This document shows positions 1 through 12,000 of a stretch of 64,000 nucleotides of DNA, one piece after another. The stretch covers positions 20,750,279 through 20,814,278 of the forward strand of contig OW203732.1 in NCBI GenBank assembly GCA_934045075.1. Reading direction: 5' to 3'. A model generated the notes under the pieces. That model saw nothing but the letters and a program-made list of their open reading frames with translations. It searched no databases and was not told the DNA's origin. Made by a program: the position numbers and the translations under genes. The stretch comes from Yponomeuta sedellus (Eukaryota > Arthropoda > Insecta > Lepidoptera > Yponomeutidae). Numbering within the stretch: position 1 is the stretch's first letter; each line of letters starts with the position of its first letter.

Positions 1-96
1 TTGAAATTAATTTACTTTTTGGCGGGTACACCGGTTTTCTCATAACCGGTTTACCAGTTTTCTCAGAACCGGTTCACATCACTAGTTAACAGTTAC

Positions 97-3000
97 CTGG
101 ACCAGCCAGTGAGTATTATGCCAACGAAGTGCAGCTGCCGACCGACAGTGGATATCTCGTTGATCCACGCGACGTGATTGCTCACGTACCTTTGCTCCGG
201 CGAGATTATCTGGGGAACAAAACGGCCCTACTGAACAGAGAGTACAGCCTCAAAAACCTATTTAGAGGCTAAAAACTCCACCCATGCCGGGACTCAAACC
301 CGCCGCGACCACCTGGCTAACCGTGCCAGCGCTCTTCCAACTGAGCTAATGGGCGACTTACGTGAAATTTCGAACCTCTTTGCATGTTTAGTTTTTAATT
401 CTAGGTAAGCCAATGTCACCAAATTATCTACACCAAGAAAATACCAGAACAGAGCAAATGTACCTTTTTAAAATTCTAGGTCTAATCAGATCCTCGCAGG
501 ACAGGTCGTACCTAGTGCGGGAGCCAATCTGCCGTGGTATGACAAAACACTGTATCTATAGATACAGTGTATCTATAGACAAAACACTGTATCTATAGAT
601 ACAGTGTATCTATAGACAAAACACTGTATCTATAGATACAGTGTTTTGATGTAACATGAATAACTCGATTCTTCGCCGTTAAGTACATGGCATGGCATCA
701 AAAAATATTGAAAAAGTTTTAATAATACGGAAATCAGTCATAGTAATTAGGACTGTATAACCAATATTATAGAGACCTATTTTGACAAAATACTATTTCT
801 ATAGATAGGTACAGTGTATTGCCAAAACATGCTCGGGGTTTTCATGTCAAATAACTGTAGATGCAGTGTTTTGTCACAACGACTTTAAAACCTTTTCCTA
901 TTTATCAAGAAAAAAAGCGGGAATTCAGTGCGAAGATTCTAGATTTTCAATTAGAGTCGTAAATATATATTTTTTTAATTAATTCATTACGGCATAATTA
1001 AGTGCACTATTATTTAACACATGTAATATTTTTAAATAAATCTGTTTCTATTTGACGTATCTATACGGAATTTTTGTATAGAAATGTTTTTGGCGTTTTC
1101 TGCAGAATGCCGGCTTTTAAATTAGGTACAGTGTTTTGTCACGACACGGCAGAATGTCAATCGCCAATACATGTACATTTTAAGTTTTAAGATAAGTAAC
1201 CTTCCTGTTCACAGCAGTACTACAGTTTAACTGAAAATAAATGTTTTTATTTTTTTTACTTATACTTTTCTTTGCAATACTCTCTGTAAATAGGTTTTTA
1301 AATTTGTTCCTTAGCACGGGTTAGTGCATTAAAAATAAAAATAGTATAATCATGTGGGTACAGTGATATCGTTCCGATGTTAAACCTGACTGCAAAGTAG
1401 GTAGTCGGGGCTGTAAGTAATGCAATTTGCTTAAGTCAGATGTCGCTGCCTGTACGTAATACAGAGAATAGTGTAAAGAGGTTCGAAATTTCACTGATGC
1501 CGTGAGTCGCCCATTGGCTCAATTGGTAGAGCGCTGGCACGGATAGCCAGAGGTTGCAGGTTCGAATCCCGGCATGGGTGAAATTTTTCGCCTCTAAATA
1601 GGTTTTTAAATACTCTCTGTATTACGTAAAGGCAGCAAGCTACTAAACAGCAGCAATACTCTCTGTATTACGTAGGGAGTACAGTCTGTTAGCTTTTAGA
1701 ATATACCTCGGCTACTATCGGATAGAATCGGATAAGGTAAGGTTTATTTTATATTGAACTGTTATTTATAACTTTTCAAAATAGTGAAGAAAAGTTTTAT
1801 ACAGAGCAGGAAGTAGTATTACACTCGTGTGCTTTCGGCGAGAACCGAAGCCTCCTCTAGAGCCCGAGGTATATTCTAAAAGCTAACAGACTGTACTTAC
1901 AGCAGTAGAACACCAGCCTCACATTCAGGAGGCCGTGGGTTCGAATCCCGGCACTTTTTTTCTAAGTTACATAAATTTCTGAACGTGTAGTAGCCATACC
2001 ATTTGTGAAAGAAAACATCGTGAGGAAACCCTAGTGTTTTAGGTATTTAAATAGGTAGATAGATAGAGTACACTTTATTGCACAACCAGAAAAAAGAATA
2101 CCACCATGATTTCCTAAATCTAAGTAATGTTATACAATCCGCTATTTGACACATATCAAAGACGATAAATGAATATTTCCTATAGTATTTAACGTAAGAA
2201 ACCGAAATATATTGATTTTGCTAAGTAATTAATGCAGGATGGCTGCAAAATTTGGAAAGTAAAAAAAATTCTTCCTCGTTTAATTCGTAACGGCGAAAAC
2301 GATATCCCCCATCTTGAAACCATCTAAAGTATGTAAACAAACATTTTTCAGCCAGAGCCAGTGGACATTGATTATTATAGGACTTACATCAAAGTGATCT
2401 TCACATAAATACACCCGAGTTTCAATTGACAACGAGTCGAGGTCTCTTTTGGCGCCAAGTTTTTCGAATGTTAATTTCACTGGGTACACGAATCCACAAC
2501 TTCCCGGGGGTCTTCATTGACGTGTTTTTTCTTTGTCGAACAATGCAATAATGATAATTGGTATATTTTGGATGTAAATTCGATTAAATCACGGTTGCGT
2601 TGTTATTATTTCACTATGCTCAGAAATCACTTACAGAAAATTGAATGTCAAACTTTGTTTACAATATTTTGGACTTCAAACCATAGACAAAAATGGCTGA
2701 CCGCGTTTTTGGCTGTTTAGGAAAATAAAGTTTTAAAATATATTTTTATGTTGCTTTTAGGTCCTCAAAAAACATACTGAAATATTTTTTGGTCTAATGG
2801 AAGAGTTATTTACCGTTTAAGACTTACTTCAAAAGAGAGTCAAATAGCGTAATTTATATTAAGATCGCTAGGAGCTATCTTAATATAAATACCTCAGTGC
2901 TTGCGCCATACAATGGCCCAAGTATGAGGCTAAGTTCGGATATCTCCAGTCTAACTAGGACTATAGTTCTAGAAAACAAAAAAATGTAGCAATGACCGTT

Positions 3001-6000
3001 ATGGATTTAGGGATCTACTTACAAAATAGTGTTGGTTATTTGACAGATTCCCCAAAAAACATAATATTATCTACACGACCTGCCAGTTACGTCATTTTTC
3101 AATCATTGCTAAACACCCTATCTTGGGACACAAACAATATGTTAGGGCCGATTGCTGAGTTGAGAATTTCACTAAGTAAATACTTAAGTAACGTTCTGTC
3201 GTAGAGAAATTCGTAGAGACAGCACTAGAGTTAAGTGTTCACTTAGCGAAATTCTCAATTCTAACAAGCCGTTAATCTACTGCTAACAGCGGTCAAGTGG
3301 CCAAAGTGCACACAGAAAAAACATTTGACAGTTTTAAAAACCTATTTAGAGGCAAAAAATTCCACCCATGCTGCAAACCTACCTGAAAAGTAGGTAGTCG
3401 GGGCTGTAAGTGATGCAATTTATTTAAGCCAGATGTCGCTGCCTGTACGTAATACATAGAATAGTGTAAAGAGGTTCGAAATTTCACTGATGCCGGTGAG
3501 TCGCCCGTTAGCTCAGTTGGAAAGAGCGCTGGCACGGATAGCCAGAGGTCGCGGGTTCGAACCCGGCATGGGTGGAATTTTTAGCCTCTAAATAGGTTTA
3601 TAAAATTGTCCTTAGCACGGGTTAGTGCATTAAAAATAAAAATAGTATAATTTGACAGCTGCTTAACAGTAGATTAACGAATTGCTAGCGTAACGAGAAA
3701 CTGGGGGTTAGTCTACTATTGCACTGTCAGTTGGCCAAAGTGCGTACCTAAAAACCACTGACAGCCATAGAAAATTGTAAGATCCAATTATATTTTTCAT
3801 CATTTTTTTTATGAACATTTCTTCGACTTTGATATTTTAAGCGTCAGTGTACGCTGACGCTTAAGTATAATAAAAGATTAGATTATTGTTTATTGTACAC
3901 CGGAAAAAAACGAATAGTACAACATATTTACAGACGTACATAGCATAGTTGGCAGACTTATTGCTAACAGCATTTTTTTCCAGACAACCACAAAATAATT
4001 AAAATGTTTAATGTTTTAAAAATTCCAAATTTTTTAGACTGGCTGAAAGAAATTCCTGTTGAAATAAGTCCGCCTTTGTACGTAATTGTTATCACATTGT
4101 ATGTCATTTAAGTTTTATTGTCCAATAAAGTGTAAGAAATTTAATCATTTCATTCATCATTCATATTTCTTAATGATTCGCGATACCCATACATACTCGT
4201 AGTTATACATTAAACGGGTCAAATCGCGATTATTTATTAGGTAAAACGTAATTACCTTATTTCCCGACGTTTCGGCAGCGTTACAGTTGCCGTGGTATTG
4301 GGTAGTCGTTTTACCTATTAAATAACCGCGATTACGCCCATTTAATATATAACCATCATTCATTCAACATTCATTCACATAGTCGGCCTCGGTGGCGCAG
4401 CGGTTGAGCACGCTGACTGTAAAACGGAAAGTCCCGGGCTCGATCCCCGGCCGGTTCAAACTAGGAAACGAACTTTTCCAGTTTGTCTCGGGTCTTGGAT
4501 GTTATCTATGTATATGTTGTATTAAATTTATCGTCGAGTTAGCACCTATAACACAAGTCATTTAGTTGTGCTTAGTATAGGGCTAACGAGATCTGTGTAA
4601 TATGTCCATGAAAATTTATTCATTATTCAAACAAAACTAAGTACAGTCTATTTATTCTTACTTGTCCAATTTAGTAAACAAGATTCTACCCTTAAGCTGT
4701 GACTTTTTAGTCCAAAACTGCCATATTTCCATAAATGAAGTAACTTGGAACACTCTTTTAGATAACACGCTGCCAATTTTATAAGCATAGTTCATGATAG
4801 TTCATGAATTTGCGAGAAAATGTCTAGATTAGGCATCTAATCTCAATTTTAAGGTTAGAATCTTGTTTACTAAATTGGACAAGTAAGAATAAATAGACTG
4901 TAGGTACTGTAGCGCACTACTTATTACAACTCTAGATTTAGCAATAATAGTTTCTTTTTATTATCTTTTTATCACCAAAACATAGCCTAGCTGAGAGTCT
5001 CAACACGACTGACACCTACATAGACAAAACGTAACGATATTCTTCAAATAATTCAAACTCTGCCTAGACGGCTACGCCGGCCAGCTAATAATAATAAATA
5101 TTCATGGACATATTACACAGATCTCATTAGCCGTATACTAAGTACAACTAAATGACTTGTGTTATAGGTGCTAACTCGACGATAGATTTAATACAATAAA
5201 TGCATAGATAACATCCAAGACCCGAGACAAACTAGAAAAGTTCGTTTCCTAGTTTGACCCGACCGGGGATCGAACCCGAGACCTTCGGTTTTACAGTCAG
5301 CGTGCCGAACCGCTGCGCCACAGAGATCGTCAAACGATTAGCGATAAACGATTAGCGTCAAGCTACTAGAAAGAAGTATCTTTACAGGACGTACGCAGGC
5401 GGTGGTAGCGGAGCGGTGTAGAACGCCGGCCTCTCAATCGGGAGGTCGTGGGTTCAAACCCCGGCATGTACCAATGACTTTGTTTTCTAAGTTATGTACA
5501 TTATAGTAGCAATAACACTCGCCGACGGTGAAGGAAAACATCGTAAGGAAACCCTAGTGTCTGAGGTATTAACGTACCTCAGCGCTTGCTACGTACAATG
5601 GCCCAACTATGAGGCTAAGTGCGGAAATCTCAGGTCTAACTAACTACAGTACGTACAGCACAACTCCCGTTCGCTCCCTTGAAAGCGGAGCCAGCCCACA
5701 CCGCGGGGAAGACCTGCCGGTACCGGTCCCACAGGTTCGGTGCGATCTGGAAGTTTTCCAACGTGTTGTAGTCCCACACAACTGGCTGGACTAGCTCGCC
5801 GAGCTGGTGGTCTGCGGAACAAAATGCATGCATAAATCGATATCGTTTGATCTCGCTACTAGGTTTTGAAGATCAGTGAAACGCAGCAGGGTTAGCTTTA
5901 CACTTTTATTGTAAACTCACAGCGATGATCACAAGAAAAAATGACACACACACACAATGGCTGACGGAAACAGAGAAGAGTGACAACTTGACAAGCGCAG

Positions 6001-9000
6001 ACCAAAAACGGAAGAAACAGTGTTCTCAACACATTAAAATATTATTATTGCCATACTAATAGATATCAACCCTTTGTGTTTCCCCACTGCTGGGGCATGC
6101 TAGGGGAGGGCTATGTCCAGCAGTGGACTAGTATAGCCTGACGACGACGACTGCTGCGGCATGGGTCTCTTCCTGCATCGCAGGAAGGTTTACATCGAAG
6201 CGCCCGTCGCCTAGTGGAACCGAATGATTGGAATCAATAACAACATTTACACTTTTAAAAACCTAATTAGAGGCTAAAAATTTCACCCATGCCGGATTCG
6301 AACCCGCAACCTCTGGCTATCCGTGCCAGCGCTCTACCAATTGAGCCAATGGGCGACTCACGGCATCAGTGAAATTTCAAACCTCTTTACAATATTCTCT
6401 GTATTACGTACAGGCAGCGACATCAGATTTAAGCAAATTGCATTACTTACAGCCCCGGATAGCCAGAGGTTGCGGGTTCGAATCCCGGCATGGGTGAAAT
6501 TTTTAGCCTCTAATTAGGTTTTTAAATTTGTTCCTTAGCACGGGTTAGTGCATTAAAATAAAAATAGTATAATAATGTGGGTACAGTGACATATGCTTCA
6601 CTATTTACAAACGGACACAACCGGACACGGATTTAAAAATTAGAATACACAGTTGTAATAACATACAAAATAGCCTATGTTCCTGTCCCTGTATAAATAA
6701 AGTTACATCTACCAAGTACTTAGGGATTATGATAGACCAAAGGCTTTCATGGCATTGTCAAATTGATTTAGTCAACAGCAGAGTAAGAAAACTAATCTGG
6801 ATCTTTAAAAAATTGAGACATGTAGCACCGAGACCATTACTTATCCAAATATATACCTCGTTAGTTCAATCTATTATAATTTACTGTATGGGGCGGGGCG
6901 ACAAAAACAAAATTTCTGGAGGCTGAGAGAGCACAACGTTCCTTACTTAAGGTGATGTTCTTCAAACCACGGTTATATTCCACAGAAACGCTATACAAAT
7001 CATGTCAATTGCTTACAATCAGGAAGTTGTATATTCTGGCAGTCATCTTAAAAAAACATAAATGCATGGCATATGACCCTAAAATTCACTCTAGGAGGAG
7101 AAATGACATAGTTATTAAATCAAACCACGTGAAAACATGCTTTGCTAGTCGCCAATATGAAAACTTGTCGGGCTATTTGTATAACCAGATAAATCGCAGG
7201 TTACACATCTATCCTATAATAAGATTTGAGTGTAAGAAAGTACTGTCCAAATGGCTGCTAAGCCAGAGCTATGAGGAAACGGAACTCTTGTTACAACATG
7301 TTAGTTAAATGTAATTAGTGTAATAAACATGCATAAATATAAAACACACACACACATACACACACACAAACACCCTCACACAAACAAACACACGTACACT
7401 CTCACACACAGACACACCACATTTCTATAACCTAACCAGCTTTAGAAAAATAAGATTCAATAGTTAGTTTTAGTTGTTCAACCTTTATAAGTTGTGGAAG
7501 AGCGGGTTTCCCTGGCACAGGTATTTTATACTTACAAGGGAATCCCAGCAAAAGTGTATGTAAGAATAATTTTGGTTGTATGAATAAATATTTTGTATAT
7601 ATTTGTATATTTGTATATCGTTCCGATGTTAAACCTAACTGCAAAGTAGGTAGTCGGGGCTGTAAGTAATGCAATTTGCTTAAGTCAGATGTCGCTGCCT
7701 GTACGTAATACAGAGAATATTGTAGAGGTTCGAAATTTCACTGATGCCGTGAGTCGCCCATTGGCTCAATTGGTAGAGCGCTGGCACGGATAGCCAGAGG
7801 TTGCGGGTTCGAATCCCGGCTTGGGTGAAATTTTTAGCCTCTAATTAGGTTTTTAAATTTGTTCCTTAGCACGGGTTAGTGCATTAAAATAAAAATAGTA
7901 TAACATTTACACTATTTTTATTTTTAATGCACTAACCCGTGCTAAGGACAATTTTAAAAACCTATTTAGAGGCTAAAAATTCCACCCATGCCGGTATTCG
8001 AACCCGCGACCTCTCGCACGGATAGTCAGAGGTCGCGGGTTCGAATCCCGGCATGGGTGGAATTTTTAGCCTCTAAATAGGTTTTTATAACATTTACATA
8101 CAATCACAAACCTGTATACTTCACCTGGCTTAATTTTTAATTTGTCCACAGCCGGAGTAGAAACCGGGACCTCCTCGTGGAGGGCAGGCAGGCAATAGGC
8201 AGCGCTACCGCTGCGCCACAGAGGTTGTCATCAAAAAGTCGTCAAACGGGTTAAGTAACCCCAGGCGCGGACTGGAGCTGGATGGGTGACCGCCCGTGAC
8301 TACCGTAGTGACAATTTTAACGAGCGTTTCCGTGTATCACAAGCTAAGCCGTTGGTGCTGGCTGTCAAGTAATGGCAGTGGTTAAGCCATGTCAGAAGCC
8401 TTATGGGCGGCTTGATAACTTCTGACAGTAAGGCCCGCCACTGTCTTACAATCCTCCACCAACCCGGACTTGGCCCTCGTGGTGGTGTATAGCTTAATCT
8501 TCCTGTGATACAGGAAGAGACCCGTGCCACAGCAGTGGGGACATACAAGGGTTGTTATCGAAAGAGGACCCAAAAATACAAAAAAAATACAAGTTATGAC
8601 AAAATGAGCGGCCATTTTCTAGAAAGACATTGGAACAAATTGGTCAAATTAACATATCACAAGAAAGAAAATGCATACCACAATCAAAACACAACGTGCC
8701 TTGCGAAGCACGGAAGCCCTCGGAAAAATGCCACCAGCGGTAGTCACAGGACGGTCACCCATCCTGCGCCTGACCGTCCCTGATTCCAATCACTCGGTTC
8801 GACTAGGCCACGAGCGCTTTTAGCGGTCCTTGTAATAATAATATTGGCCTTTTTGCATCTACTTAATGAGATGATTTATACAGCGTCCAGTGGTATCTTC
8901 ACTCACACTAGATGGGTGAAGGGACCACTCCGACGCTGTAGTGCCTGGGACATGGTTTTATAGATGGTGTAGGCTTGCCCAGCACCTATACCACCCTGAC

Positions 9001-12000
9001 AGCTTAGTCGGCCTAGCCCACAGGAAAGACTAGTCAATACGTGCGGGGCCAACCAAGCCGCGGGTTTCCTCACGATGTTTTCCTTCACCGTTAGCGGTCC
9101 TTGTATGCAATAATGAATATCTTATCTTATCTTAAGGCACTTTGGGGTGCTACCTAGCGCCAACTTGATCCTAGGTTCTAGGCTATAAGTTCTAAAAATA
9201 GTTATCACAGACATTAAGATTATATTCTTGTTAATGCACTAACCCGTGCCAAGGACAATTTCAAAAACCTATTTATATTGTACATAATACAGAGAGTATT
9301 GTAAAGAGGTTCGAAATTTCACTGATGGCGGTAAGTCGCCCATTGGCTCAGTTGGGAGAGCGCTGGCACGGTTAGCCAGAGGTCGCGGATTCGAGTCCTG
9401 GCATGTGTAGAATTTTTAGCCTCTAAATAGGTTTTAAGATTTTTGATGTTTACTTTTTGAAAAAAAAAAACCTATTATAATAAAGTTATGTATGATTTTT
9501 TCTCCATTGGTGGCGCTATTTAGCACCGCAAATCGCCTTAAACTTGTAAAATAAGCCTACCAGTCATAGCCTCAACGCTGACGGACCGTAGCATGTCGTC
9601 CCACATGAGGATGGTCAAGTTTGGCCACTGCTGCTTGAGGTACAGGGCCAGTTCTCGAATGTGCTCCAGGTAGAGGACAGACTTCTTGTATTTGCTAGTC
9701 GCGGCACGACGCTTGCAGTCACCGCAAATCGCTGTATGCCACACCTGGGAGAAAGGAAGAATATTTTAAATGAACTAAACGAAGTGTAATTAAAACTGTT
9801 TCTATACGGATTTATGCTCGTTTATTACATTAATAATTAACTTTTGTAATTTTTGTCGAAGGTAGTAAACTAAGAGTTAATGCTTTCAAAAAGACGCCTA
9901 CCACCTCAGTCATCCGAGACCACGGCACCTGTAAAAGTGCCGAAACGTCGGAAAATTGTAAAAATCTAATAAACGAGCATAAATCCGTATAGAAACAGTT
10001 TTAATTATGTCTAGTGCTCGTGTTAACCTTAGAAAATATTAAACAAAGTGTGTCAATTGTCTCAATTACCAGACAAATTTACGTCATGTGTTCCTAACTA
10101 AATAAAATAAACTAACAGGGTTTTTATCTAATTATATACTCTCTCCATTTCGACCACGTCGATAGTTTACATTCATAAAAAGTTAGTATGGAGAGTTATG
10201 ACGTCGGCTAGCGGCTCTTGAATAAATCTTGCGAGAGAGTGTGAAACGTTGTAAGTATATCCTTTACAAATAATAAGAATTGGAACGACTTCAGGTGTTT
10301 CTTTATTTGTAGATAGATATTTTATAATAAAACAGAAAGACTGGATAAAAACGGGTAAGCAGGTAAAATAGTCAGATCTGGTCGAATTGTAAAGTAGCCG
10401 TGATGAAAAATGAGGAAAATTTCGAAATGTGTGACAAAATTTAAATATTTGAAAATGAGAGATAGGAAAAGAAATATAAATGGTGTAAAGAGGTTTGCAC
10501 CTTTACAAGTGAACCCACGACTTTAGAATTTCTATCGCCGCCACCTAACTCTTCTCCGAGTGACATTCTAGTCTTTAGAATGTCACTCGGAGAAGAGTCG
10601 GGCGACTGGCGCTTGAATTTCACTAGCGAGAGAATCGGCCCGGGGCGGCTGCGGCTCTATATTAAAATATTACTAGTGAGCTGCAAGAATATCACTAGCT
10701 AGAGCGTCTGCCTGCGCTGCAAGAATATCACTTGCTAGAGCGTCTGCCTGTGCTGCAAGAATATCACTTGCTAGAGCGTCTGCCTGCGCTGCAAGAATAT
10801 CACTTGCTAGAGCGTCTGCCTGCGCTACAAGAATATCACTTGCTAGAGCGTCTGCCTGCGCTGCAAGAATATCACTAGCTAGAGCGTCTGCCTGCGCTGC
10901 AAGAATATCACTTGCTAGAGCGTCTGCCTGTGCTGCAAGAATATCACTTGCTAGAGCGTCTGCCTGCGCTGCAAGAATATCACTTGCTAGAGCGTCTGCC
11001 TGCGCTGCAAGAATATCACTTGCTAGAGCGTCTGCCTGCGCTACAAGAATATCACTTGCTAGAGCGTCTGCCTGCGCTGCAAGAATATCACTTGCTAGAG
11101 CGTCTGCCTGCGCTACAAGAATATCACTTGCTAGAGCGTCTGCCTGCGCTGCAAGAATATCACTAGCTAGAGCGTCTGCCTGCGCTGCAAGAATATCACT
11201 TGCTAGAGCGTCTGCCTGCGCTGCAAGAATATCACTTGCTAGAGCGTCTGCCTGCGCTACAAGAATATCACTTGCTAGAGCGTCTGCCTGCGCTGCAAGA
11301 ATATCACTAGCTAGAGCGTCTGCCTGCGCTGCAAGAATATCACTTGCTAGAGCGTCTGCCTGTGCTGCAAGAATATCACTTGCTAGAGCGTCTGCCTGCG
11401 CTGCAAGAATATCACTTGCTAGAGCGTCTGCCTGCGCTGCAAGAATATCACTTGCTAGAGCGTCTGCCTGCGCTGCAAGAATATCACTTGCTAGAGCGTC
11501 TGCCTGCGCTGCAAGAATATCACTTGCTATTGCGTCTGCCTGCGCTGCAAGAATGTCACTAGAGAGAAAGTCGGCCTGCGTCGCAAGAATGTCACTGGCG
11601 AGAACATCGGCCCGCGAATCTAGAATGTTACTAGAGATTCCCCCTGAGGTAGATTGTCACCAGGGAGAGAGTTGGTCTGCGGCTCTAGAATATTAATAGA
11701 GAATCCGCATACGGCGCTAGAAATACACTAGAGATATTGAGCCTACGGTTGAATGATACTAGCGAGTGAGTCGGGCGACGACGGTTCGAGAATACCATTA
11801 CAAAATCGGCATGCAGGGCTAGAGTGTCACTAGAGAAATTCGGCCTGCAGTCGAAGTTACTACCGAGCGAGTCGGATCGCGGTGCTAGAATGACACTAGA
11901 GTAGAGTGTCGGCCTGCAGCGGTAAACTGTTGTTGTGTTGTAAAACTTTTATGAATAATAAAACTAAACTAAACTTTTATAAATAATAAACAGAAAACTG

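Noticed and set aside
1508..1580. tRNA-like sequence with A and B boxes, as a tRNA gene
   Set aside because: It recurs many times inside longer repeats, and the anticodon loop lacks the conserved U33; it is a repeat core, not a functional tRNA.
10912..11562. Long frames encoding repeated LLERLPALQEYH as a repeat protein
   Set aside because: They arise because a 36-bp satellite is read in threes; the array sits in an intron antisense to the gene, with no start context or flanking exon.
10681..11570. CRISPR-like array
   Set aside because: Head-to-tail 36-bp units with no unique spacers in a eukaryotic intron; a minisatellite.
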